DNA of 5,943 nt. It comes from an uncultured Rivibacter sp. (lineage in GTDB: Bacteria; Pseudomonadota; Gammaproteobacteria; Burkholderiales; Burkholderiaceae). The notes beneath the pieces are model-generated. The model worked only from the letters and a program-made list of their open reading frames with translations, had not been told where the DNA came from and made no database searches. A program made the translations under genes and the position numbers. Positions 1 to 5,116 of this stretch are shown one piece after another (the stretch's first letter is position 1; every line of letters begins with the position of its first letter). The stretch covers positions 1 through 5,943 of the forward strand of contig CAMLLU010000140.1 of assembly GCA_946480925.1 (NCBI GenBank), given 5' to 3'.

Positions 1-1
1 C

Positions 2-571
2 GCGATGGAGCTGGCCAAGAACGACTACCAGAAGCTGCTGCCCACCTTCATCATGACCCACATGCCGCTGGTGATGCAGATTCTGTTCTTCGGCGCGCTG
101 CTGTCGGCCATCAAGAGCACCTCGTCGGCCACGCTGCTGGCGCCCTCGACGAGCTTCGTCGAAAACATCCTGCGCAACCTCTACCCGAACATGAACGATC
201 GCCGGCGCCTGCTGTCCATGCGCATCACGATCTTCCTGTTCGCGGTGATGGTGCTCGTATACGCCATCGCGATGAAGGGCACATCGATCTACGACCTGGT
301 GTCTTCGGCCTACCAGGTCACGCTGGTGGGGGCCTTCGTGCCGCTGCTGATGGGCCTGTACTGGAAGCGCGCCACCACGCAGGGCGCGGTGCTGTCCATC
401 ATCCTGGGCATCGTGACCTGGCTCCTGTTCTTCCCGCAGGTCACCTCCTGGGGCGAAGAATTCCCGGGCCAGTTGGCCGGGCTGATCGCGGCGTTCGTCG
501 GCATGTTTGCCGGATCCTTGCTGCCGCAGTTCGTCCCCAACCACCATACCCGGGCCCCGCACCTGGCCTGA
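2..571 (+). CDS. Sodium:solute symporter family permease, C-terminal part (5' end outside window)
   Basis: This is an inner-membrane secondary transporter of the SSS family (LeuT fold), normally coupling solute uptake to sodium. The frame is already open at the first base, so the N-terminal half lies upstream; the ATG at 5 is an internal methionine. Counting from it, hydrophobic segments lie at about residues 14-36, 71-91, 95-117, 125-143 and 154-176. The first runs into SAIKSTSSATLLAPSTSF (34-51), which aligns with the TM8/TM9-start segment of PutP (AAVMSTLSCQLL), where Ser/Thr side chains bind Na+. The loop NDRRRLL (about 64-70) is a typical cytoplasmic connector. The substrate cannot be read from this fragment. 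Odd: Lys37 sits where PutP has Met, just before the sodium-ligand Ser-Thr pair. The short polar tail ends in HHTRAPHLA. Family call is firm, substrate unknown. Confidence 0.85.
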   Translation, partial: AMELAKNDYQKLLPTFIMTHMPLVMQILFFGALLSAIKSTSSATLLAPSTSFVENILRNLYPNMNDRRRLLSMRITIFLFAVMVLVYAIAMKGTSIYDLVSSAYQVTLVGAFVPLLMGLYWKRATTQGAVLSIILGIVTWLLFFPQVTSWGEEFPGQLAGLIAAFVGMFAGSLLPQFVPNHHTRAPHLA

Positions 572-606
572 GCGCCTCCTTTCGCTGTCGGGCCGCGTGA
601 CTTCCT

Positions 607-629
607 GCGCGCCGCTTGAAACGGCGCGC
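607..629. repeat. GC-rich inverted repeat after the symporter gene
   Basis: Perfect 8-bp arms GCGCGCCG (607-614) and CGGCGCGC (622-629) enclose a 7-base AT-richer loop. The repeat begins 36 bases after the symporter stop and ends 25 bases before the TATAAT box of the next gene. It would form a strong RNA hairpin and may mark the 3' end of the symporter transcript. No T-run follows (the next bases are GC-rich), so it is not a classical intrinsic terminator. It could equally be a regulator site or a chance GC-rich palindrome. Confidence 0.45.
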
Positions 630-654
630 GGCGGCCCCCACGTGGCGCTCCACC

Positions 655-668
655 TATAATTTCGCGTT
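655..668 (+). promoter_or_regulatory. Probable sigma-70 promoter of the fmdB-type/DUF502/aspS operon
   Basis: A perfect TATAAT lies at 655-660 inside an AT-rich island (TATAATTTCGCGTTTTAAAT) in an otherwise GC-rich gap. No good -35 is seen at the expected 632-638, where the sequence is GGCCCC-like, so the promoter may rely on the -10 box or an activator. A start near 666-668 would give a leader of about 20 bases. That leader holds the Shine-Dalgarno AAGGG (676-680), 7 bases before the ATG at 688. Confidence 0.65.
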
Positions 669-687
669 TTAAATCAAGGGCTTAGCC

Positions 688-1032
688 ATGCCGATCTACG
701 CTTACCGCTGTGAGTCTTGCGGCCACGCGAAGGACGTGCTGCAGAAGATCTCGGACCCCGTGCTGACTGTCTGCCCCTCGTGCAACGCCGAGACCTTCAG
801 GAAGCAGCTCACCGCTGCAGGATTCCAGCTCAAGGGTTCAGGCTGGTATGCGACCGATTTCCGCAACGGCAGCTCCGGTGGTTCTACCGGCAGCAACACG
901 GCCAACAGCGATACGTCCGACAGCAAGCCGGTCGAAGCGCCGGCAGCGGCCTCCGCCACTAGCACCGACACCGGCGGCTCGTCTTCGGCTGGTGCCACCA
1001 CGGCCTGCGGCGGTTCCTGCGCCTGCCACTGA
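688..1032 (+). CDS. FmdB-type zinc-ribbon protein
   Basis: A 114-residue small cytosolic protein of the FmdB/CxxC_CxxC_SSSS family, named after a putative regulator of the formamidase/acetamidase locus in Methylophilus. Its real biochemical role is not established. The N-terminal signature [12 protein letters not shown] is typical. Cys8/Cys11 and Cys29/Cys32 form the zinc knuckle pair, and [14 protein letters not shown] (45-58) is the family's conserved post-ribbon motif. From about residue 60 to 106 the chain is a Ser/Gly/Thr/Ala-rich, probably disordered linker. It ends in CGGSCACH (107-114), a second cluster of three Cys and one His that could bind metal. The ATG has AAGGG 7 bases upstream. 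It is the first gene of a tight cluster, followed after 27 bases by the DUF502 gene and then aspS. The linkage suggests a translation-related or general housekeeping role, which is inference. Confidence 0.88.
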   Translation: MPIYAYRCESCGHAKDVLQKISDPVLTVCPSCNAETFRKQLTAAGFQLKGSGWYATDFRNGSSGGSTGSNTANSDTSDSKPVEAPAAASATSTDTGGSSSAGATTACGGSCACH

Positions 1033-1059
1033 GGGCACTGCCCGCCCACAAGGATTCCA

Positions 1060-1740
1060 GTGAAGAAATACATCATCGCCGGCCTGCTGGTCTGGTTGCC
1101 GCTGGCGATCACCGTCTGGGTCCTGAGTTGGGTTCTCGGCCTGGCCGACGGCGTGTTCGACGGTTTCCTGCGCGTGATGCAGGCCGTGCTGCCGGCCACG
1201 GCTTCGCCGGCACTCGAAAGGCTGCAGCGCGTGCCCGGGCTGGGCGCGGTGCTGGTGATACTGGGCATGCTGCTGACGGGCATGTTCGTCACCAACATGT
1301 TCGGCCAGTGGTGGCTGGTGCGCTGGAACCGGCTGCTCAACAACATCCCCATCGTCAAGTCGGTCTACAGCTCGGTCAAGCAGGTGTCCGACACGCTGTT
1401 CTCCAGCAGCGGGCAGGCGTTTCGCGAAGCGGTGCTGGTGCAGTACCCGCGCAACGGCTCGTGGACCATCGCCTTCGTCACTGGTCGCCCAGGGGGGGAG
1501 GTGGCAAACTACCTGCACGCCGAGGACTTCCTCAGCCTCTACGTCCCCACAACGCCCAACCCCACGTCCGGCTTCTTCCTCATGGTTCCGCGCGCCGATG
1601 TCATCAAGCTCGACATGAGCGTGGACGAAGCCCTGAAGTACATCATCTCGATGGGCGTGGTGGCTCCTCGTTACGAGCCGGCAACAGCGGTGCTGGAACC
1701 GGTGGCCGCGCAGGCCGACGGCCGAAATCTCGGGGGCTGA
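1060..1740 (+). CDS. DUF502 family inner-membrane protein
   Basis: A 226-residue membrane protein of the DUF502 family, which also includes the plant COV1/LCV proteins; the bacterial function is unknown. The start is GTG at 1060, supported by AAGGA (1050-1054) five bases upstream and by the [19 protein letters not shown]-terminus, which is how the family begins. TM1 spans about residues 4-28 and TM2 about 61-82. The family signature [18 protein letters not shown] lies at 95-112, just after TM2. The rest is a soluble domain with [10 protein letters not shown] near residue 145 and a PNPTSGFF motif near 165, both usual for DUF502. A run of seven G (1492-1498) lies in the codons for PGGE. The conserved phase on both sides indicates the frame is intact. 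It is probably cotranscribed with the upstream zinc-ribbon gene and with aspS. Confidence 0.88.
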   Translation: MKKYIIAGLLVWLPLAITVWVLSWVLGLADGVFDGFLRVMQAVLPATASPALERLQRVPGLGAVLVILGMLLTGMFVTNMFGQWWLVRWNRLLNNIPIVKSVYSSVKQVSDTLFSSSGQAFREAVLVQYPRNGSWTIAFVTGRPGGEVANYLHAEDFLSLYVPTTPNPTSGFFLMVPRADVIKLDMSVDEALKYIISMGVVAPRYEPATAVLEPVAAQADGRNLGG

Positions 1741-1747
1741 ACGCCTG

Positions 1748-1773
1748 GCAAGCGTTCAGTCCTGAGGGCTTGC
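1748..1773. repeat. Imperfect hairpin after the DUF502 gene
   Basis: Arms GCAAGC (1748-1753) and GCTTGC (1768-1773) are perfect complements. Inside them TCA (1756-1758) can pair with TGA (1763-1765) across a GTCC loop, leaving a small internal loop. It starts 8 bases after the DUF502 stop, within the 131-base gap before aspS. There is no T-run, so it is unlikely to terminate efficiently. It could protect or mark a processed RNA end and so uncouple aspS from the genes upstream. I see no convincing separate promoter for aspS in the rest of the gap. Confidence 0.4.
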
Positions 1774-1871
1774 GACACAGCTCCCGACGCGCCGCACATC
1801 ACACGAACGACCGCCCGGCCTGCCTCCCACGCTCTAAGCCGGCCAATCAAAAGAATCCTGGAGTGACCCCA

Positions 1872-3671
1872 ATGCGAACCACCTACTGCGGCCTCGTCAG
1901 CGAAGCGCTGATGGGCGAAACCGTGACCCTCATGGGCTGGGCCCACCGCCGCCGCGACCATGGCGGCGTGATCTTCATCGACCTGCGCGACCGCGAAGGC
2001 CTGGTGCAGATCGTCTGCGACCCCGACCGCCCCGACATGTTCAAGACGGCCGAGGGTGTGCGCAACGAGTTCGTGCTCAAGGTGGTCGGCAAGGTGCGCC
2101 CGCGCCCGGCCGGCACCGAAAACGCCAACCTCACCAGCGGCAAGATCGAAGTGCTGTGCCACGAGCTCGAAGTGCTCAACGCCAGCGTGACGCCGCCGTT
2201 CCAGCTCGACGACGAGAACCTCTCCGAAACCACGCGCCTCACGCACCGCGTGCTGGACCTGCGCCGCGCCTACATGCAGAAGAACCTCATGCTGCGCTAC
2301 CGCGTGGCCATGGAGGTGCGCAAGTTCCTCGACGCCAACGGTTTCATCGACATCGAGACGCCGATGCTCACCAAGAGCACGCCCGAAGGCGCGCGCGACT
2401 ACCTCGTGCCCAGCCGCGTGCACGACGGCGAGTTCTTCGCGCTGCCGCAGTCGCCCCAGCTCTTCAAGCAGTTGCTCATGGTGGCCGGCTTCGACCGCTA
2501 CTACCAGATCACCAAGTGCTTCCGCGACGAGGACCTGCGCGCCGACCGCCAGCCCGAGTTCACGCAGATCGATATCGAGACCAGCTTCCTCGGTGAAGAA
2601 GAGATCCGCGGCCTCACCGAGGGCATGATCCGCACGGTGTTCCGCAACGTGATGGGTGTCGAGCTGCCCGGCTACCCGGTGATGAAGTACACCGACGCCA
2701 TGCACAAGTACGGCTCCGACAAGCCGGACCTGCGCGTCAAGCTCGAGTTCACCGAACTGACCGACGTGATGAAGGACGTCGACTTCAAGGTGTTCTCGAC
2801 GCCGGCCACCATGAAGGGCGGCCGCGTGGCCGCGCTGCGCGTGCCCGGCGGCGGCGAGATGAGCCGCGGCGAGATCGACGGCTACACCGAATTCGTCAAG
2901 ATCTACGGCGCCAAGGGCCTGGCCTGGATCAAGGTCAATGACGTGGCCAAGGGTCGCGAAGGCCTGCAAAGCCCCATCGTCAAGAACCTGCACGATGCGG
3001 CCATCGCCGAGATCCTGGCGCGCACTGGTGCTTGCAACGGCGACCTCATCTTCTTCGGTGCCGACAAGGCCAAGGTCGTCAACGACGCGCTGGGCGCCCT
3101 GCGCGTGAAGGTGGGCCACAGCGAGTTCGGCAAGGCCAACGGCCTGTTCGAAGACAAGTGGGCGCCGCTGTGGGTGGTGGACTTCCCGATGTTCGAATAC
3201 GACGAGGGCGAAGGCCGCTGGAACGCCGTGCACCACCCGTTCACTGCGCCGAAGGACGGTCACGAGGACCTCATGGACACCGCACCCGACCAGTGCGTCG
3301 CCAAGGCCTACGACATGGTGCTCAACGGCTGGGAACTCGGCGGCGGCTCGGTGCGTATCCACCGCGCCGAAGTACAGAGCAAGGTGTTCTCGGCGCTGAA
3401 GATCGGCCCCGAGGAAGCCCAGCTGAAGTTCGGCTTCCTGCTCGACGCGCTGCAGTACGGCGCGCCCCCGCACGGCGGCCTGGCCTTCGGCCTCGACCGC
3501 CTGGTCACGCTCATGACGAAGGCCGAGTCCATCCGTGACGTGATCGCCTTTCCCAAGACGCAGCGCGCCCAGTGCCTGCTCACGCACGCGCCCAGCCCGG
3601 TGGACGAGAAGCAGCTTCGCGAGCTGCACATCCGCTTGCGCAATCCCCAACCGGTGGGGGACGCTGGCTGA
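1872..3671 (+). CDS. aspS: Aspartyl-tRNA synthetase, probably non-discriminating (Asp/Asn)
   Basis: A 599-residue class II aminoacyl-tRNA synthetase, the normal bacterial length. It activates aspartate with ATP and loads it on tRNA(Asp), and, if non-discriminating, also on tRNA(Asn). Close similarity to E. coli AspS runs end to end. The OB-fold anticodon domain is about residues 1-110. Motif 1 is near 155-164, followed by the [14 protein letters not shown] loop (169-182). QSPQLFKQ (193-200) contributes aspartate binding. Motif 2, [18 protein letters not shown], spans 217-234 with Arg218. The bacterial GAD insertion is about 300-420. Motif 3, GLAFGLDRL, spans 536-544 with Arg543. His30 (RRRDHGG) and Gly81 match the pair linked to non-discrimination in Pseudomonas aeruginosa AspRS; E. 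coli has Leu at the first site. The ATG at 1872 has GGAG (1860-1863) 8 bases upstream and gives the family N-terminus MRTTYCG. An intrinsic terminator lies 54 bases after the stop. Confidence 0.98.
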   Translation: MRTTYCGLVSEALMGETVTLMGWAHRRRDHGGVIFIDLRDREGLVQIVCDPDRPDMFKTAEGVRNEFVLKVVGKVRPRPAGTENANLTSGKIEVLCHELEVLNASVTPPFQLDDENLSETTRLTHRVLDLRRAYMQKNLMLRYRVAMEVRKFLDANGFIDIETPMLTKSTPEGARDYLVPSRVHDGEFFALPQSPQLFKQLLMVAGFDRYYQITKCFRDEDLRADRQPEFTQIDIETSFLGEEEIRGLTEGMIRTVFRNVMGVELPGYPVMKYTDAMHKYGSDKPDLRVKLEFTELTDVMKDVDFKVFSTPATMKGGRVAALRVPGGGEMSRGEIDGYTEFVKIYGAKGLAWIKVNDVAKGREGLQSPIVKNLHDAAIAEILARTGACNGDLIFFGADKAKVVNDALGALRVKVGHSEFGKANGLFEDKWAPLWVVDFPMFEYDEGEGRWNAVHHPFTAPKDGHEDLMDTAPDQCVAKAYDMVLNGWELGGGSVRIHRAEVQSKVFSALKIGPEEAQLKFGFLLDALQYGAPPHGGLAFGLDRLVTLMTKAESIRDVIAFPKTQRAQCLLTHAPSPVDEKQLRELHIRLRNPQPVGDAG

Positions 3672-3724
3672 TCGAATCTGCCTGCGGCGCTGGCATCATC
3701 CGCCGGCGCTCGCTGCCTCTGCCG

Positions 3725-3751
3725 AAAGGGCTGCCGAGTGCAGCCTTTTTT
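3725..3751 (+). terminator. Intrinsic terminator after aspS, inside the leader of the next gene
   Basis: The stem GGCTGC (3729-3734) / GCAGCC (3740-3745) has a five-base loop CGAGT and is followed by six T (3746-3751). An upstream A-run (3725-3727) plus a G-T wobble can extend the stem into the T-run, so it may also work on the opposite strand. It ends the aspS transcript. Only 15 bases separate the last T from the ATG at 3767, and they contain the ribosome-binding site GGGAGAGGA (3755-3763). A separate promoter cannot fit comfortably between them. The terminator may therefore act as an attenuator for the downstream gene. Confidence 0.9.
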
Positions 3752-3766
3752 CTCGGGAGAGGAATC

Positions 3767-4573
3767 ATGCACACGCGTCACCTTGTCGTTCCGGTCGTTG
3801 CCTTGCTGGTCGCCGTGCTGCAGGCCGGCTGCGGCGAAAAGAAGACCGAGCTGGGCGAGGGCGGCTCGGTGGTCTCGGGCTCCGCGGGCCCCGCCGGCGC
3901 GCAGGCCGCCTCGAAAGACCTGGTGCGCTGCGAGGCGCCCGTGGCCACGCTGGCGCTGGCCGAAAACCCCAACGGCTACACCATGACCAACAGCTACCAG
4001 CTGCCCGCCTCGCCTGTGCCGCTGGTCAAGCTGATCGCGCAGCAAAGCGGCTGCTTTCGCGTGGTGGATCGCGCGGCAGGCCTGCGCAGCACCATCCAGG
4101 AGCAGGAGCTCAAGGAGTCCGGCGTGTTGCGCAAGCAGGGCAACACGGTGGCCAAGGGCAAGGGCTACGAAGCGCAGTACACGCTGGTGCCCAGCCTCAC
4201 CTTCAGCGAGCAGGACGCCGGCCGCGGGCTGGGCGGCGTGATCGCGATGATCCCGGTGCTGCGCGACATCGCGGGCCTGGCCGGCATGGTGGAGCAGGTC
4301 AAGTTCAAGGAAGCGCAGGTCGCGCTGCTGCTCACCGACAACGAAACCACCGAGCAGCTCGCCGCGGCCACCGGCTCGGCCAAGACCACCGACCTCGGCG
4401 TGGGCGGCCTCGTGCTCGGCAAGCTGGGCGGTGCCGGCGGCGTGGGCTGGAGCAACACCAACGAAGGCAAGGTCATCGCAGCGGCCTTCTTCGATGCGCA
4501 CAACAAGCTCGTCACTCAGGTGCGCCAGCTCGCCGCCAAGGATCTGCCGCCGGCGGTGGCGGTGAAGCCGTGA
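3767..4573 (+). CDS. Exported CsgG/HfaB-like protein, putative lipoprotein
   Basis: A 268-residue exported protein. The N-terminus MHTRHLVVPVVALLVAVLQAGCG is a signal peptide with a candidate lipidated Cys22. The -3 residue is Gln, not the usual Leu/Val/Ala, so lipidation is plausible but non-canonical. A Gly/Ala/Ser-rich linker covers about 30-50. The core resembles the CsgG fold: a first strand VATLAL (59-64), helix PLVKLIAQQ (85-93), then GCFRVVDRAAGLRSTIQEQEL (95-115), and a strand YTLVPSLTF (138-146). The VVDR...L...EQE pattern is the characteristic part. A glycine-rich hydrophobic stretch (154-175) and a Gly-rich loop (about 220-240) precede the closing GKVIAAAFFDAHNKLV. Cys55 and Cys96 could form a disulfide. 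CsgG itself is the outer-membrane curli secretion channel, but no curli genes are nearby, so a channel role is not implied. Start supported by GGGAG 7 bases upstream. It lies between aspS and nudB, preceded by a terminator. Confidence 0.65.
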   Translation: MHTRHLVVPVVALLVAVLQAGCGEKKTELGEGGSVVSGSAGPAGAQAASKDLVRCEAPVATLALAENPNGYTMTNSYQLPASPVPLVKLIAQQSGCFRVVDRAAGLRSTIQEQELKESGVLRKQGNTVAKGKGYEAQYTLVPSLTFSEQDAGRGLGGVIAMIPVLRDIAGLAGMVEQVKFKEAQVALLLTDNETTEQLAAATGSAKTTDLGVGGLVLGKLGGAGGVGWSNTNEGKVIAAAFFDAHNKLVTQVRQLAAKDLPPAVAVKP

Positions 4574-4577
4574 TGCG

Positions 4578-4604
4578 TTGACCCCGGGGATCGTTGGCCA
4601 CAAT
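4578..4604 (+). promoter_or_regulatory. Candidate promoter for nudB giving a leaderless transcript
   Basis: TTGACC (4578-4583, five of six matches to the -35 consensus) and CACAAT (4599-4604, four of six to the -10) are separated by 15 bp, slightly short of the optimum. The -35 begins 5 bases after the stop of the CsgG-like gene. Transcription would start around 4611-4614, at or within three bases of the nudB ATG, which has no Shine-Dalgarno sequence. An upstream TTG in frame at 4578 is part of this -35 and is not preferred as the start. Confidence 0.45.
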
Positions 4605-4635
4605 GGCCATACCATGCGCCCTCCCAAGATCCCCG
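4585..4635. repeat. Nested inverted repeats around the nudB start codon
   Basis: Outer arms CGGGGATC (4585-4592) and GATCCCCG (4628-4635) are perfect 8-bp complements. Within them two copies of the palindrome TGGCCA (4595-4600 and 4604-4609) are separated by CAA and can pair as a small hairpin. The nudB ATG (4614-4616) lies between the inner hairpin and the right outer arm. In RNA read through from the upstream gene this could fold the start codon into a closed structure. A transcript starting near 4611 would lack the left arms. Confidence 0.45.
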
Positions 4636-5084
4636 AATCCGTGCTGGTGGTGATCCACACCGCCCAACTCGACGTGCTGCTCATCGAGCGTGCCGACAAG
4701 CCCGGCTACTGGCAAAGCGTCACCGGCTCGAAAGACCGCATCGACGAGCCGCTGGTCGAAACCGCGGTGCGCGAAGTGTTCGAGGAAACCGGCATCCGCA
4801 TCGGCAGCGCCGAGGTGCCGATGGCCAATCTGCGCGACTGGCACTTGTCCAACGTCTACGAGATCTACCCGGTGTGGCGCCACCGCTATGCCGAGGGCGT
4901 GACCCACAACACCGAGCATGTGTTCGGCCTTCGCGTCCCGCGCGACACAGCCGTCGTGCTGGCCCCGCGGGAGCATCTGCAGCACGTGTGGCTGCCATAC
5001 CGCGAGGCAGCCGACCGGTGCTTCTCGCCGTCGAATGCCGAGGCCGTGCTGCAGCTGCCCAACTTCCTGTCGTCCGACAGCTGA
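4614..5084 (+). CDS. nudB: Dihydroneopterin triphosphate diphosphatase (Nudix hydrolase NudB)
   Basis: A 156-residue cytosolic Nudix enzyme that removes pyrophosphate from 7,8-dihydroneopterin triphosphate, the step after GTP cyclohydrolase in folate synthesis. Alignment with E. coli NudB is clear from memory: ESVLVVIHT (8-16), YWQSVTGS (32-39), the Nudix helix REVFEETGI (53-61) with metal-binding Glu54, Glu57 and Glu58, then HRYAEGVTHNTEHVF with the typical RYA.GVT.NTE pattern. The box here is Gly38-x6-Glu45-x7-RE, one residue longer than the classical Gx5E spacing. The ATG at 4614 is chosen because it gives a family-sized N-terminus. The alternative TTG at 4578 would add 12 residues with no homology and lies in the presumed -35. 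No Shine-Dalgarno precedes the ATG, consistent with leaderless translation. The next gene follows after 32 bases and is probably cotranscribed. Confidence 0.93.
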   Translation: MRPPKIPESVLVVIHTAQLDVLLIERADKPGYWQSVTGSKDRIDEPLVETAVREVFEETGIRIGSAEVPMANLRDWHLSNVYEIYPVWRHRYAEGVTHNTEHVFGLRVPRDTAVVLAPREHLQHVWLPYREAADRCFSPSNAEAVLQLPNFLSSDS

Positions 5085-5116
5085 GTCCGGCAGGAATCGG
5101 CGAAGATTCGAAGGCC

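Noticed and set aside
1128..1871. Upstream extension of the aspS frame over the DUF502 gene
   Set aside because: The frame happens to be open, but the Arg/Gly-rich translation has no homology, DUF502 is clearly coded in another frame, and the ATG at 1872 has a Shine-Dalgarno and the family N-terminus.
1671..3650. Open frame of 659 codons on the minus strand opposite aspS
   Set aside because: It lies almost wholly antisense to a certain aspS gene, has a His/Val/Leu/Ala-rich composition expected from reverse-reading GC-rich codons, and shows no recognisable motif. It is a codon-bias shadow.
3572..3766. Longer N-terminus for the CsgG-like protein, starting inside aspS
   Set aside because: It would read through the end of aspS and the terminator, and would bury the clear signal peptide that begins at 3767.
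4582..4589. CCCCGGGG palindrome
   Set aside because: An 8-bp GC palindrome is expected by chance in such GC-rich DNA; it is relevant only as part of the wider inverted repeat already listed.
4578..4613. TTG at 4578 as the nudB start
   Set aside because: It adds 12 residues without family counterpart, lacks a suitably placed ribosome site, and coincides with the likely -35 element.
3308..4699. Open frame of 463 codons on the minus strand spanning the end of aspS, the CsgG-like gene and the start of nudB
   Set aside because: It crosses three well-supported plus-strand genes and an intrinsic terminator and its translation is low-complexity; no family is recognisable.
4874..5116. Longer N-terminus for the EEP protein, starting inside nudB
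   Set aside because: The extra 81 residues are an out-of-frame reading of nudB with Arg/Ala-rich composition; the EEP fold begins after the ATG at 5117.
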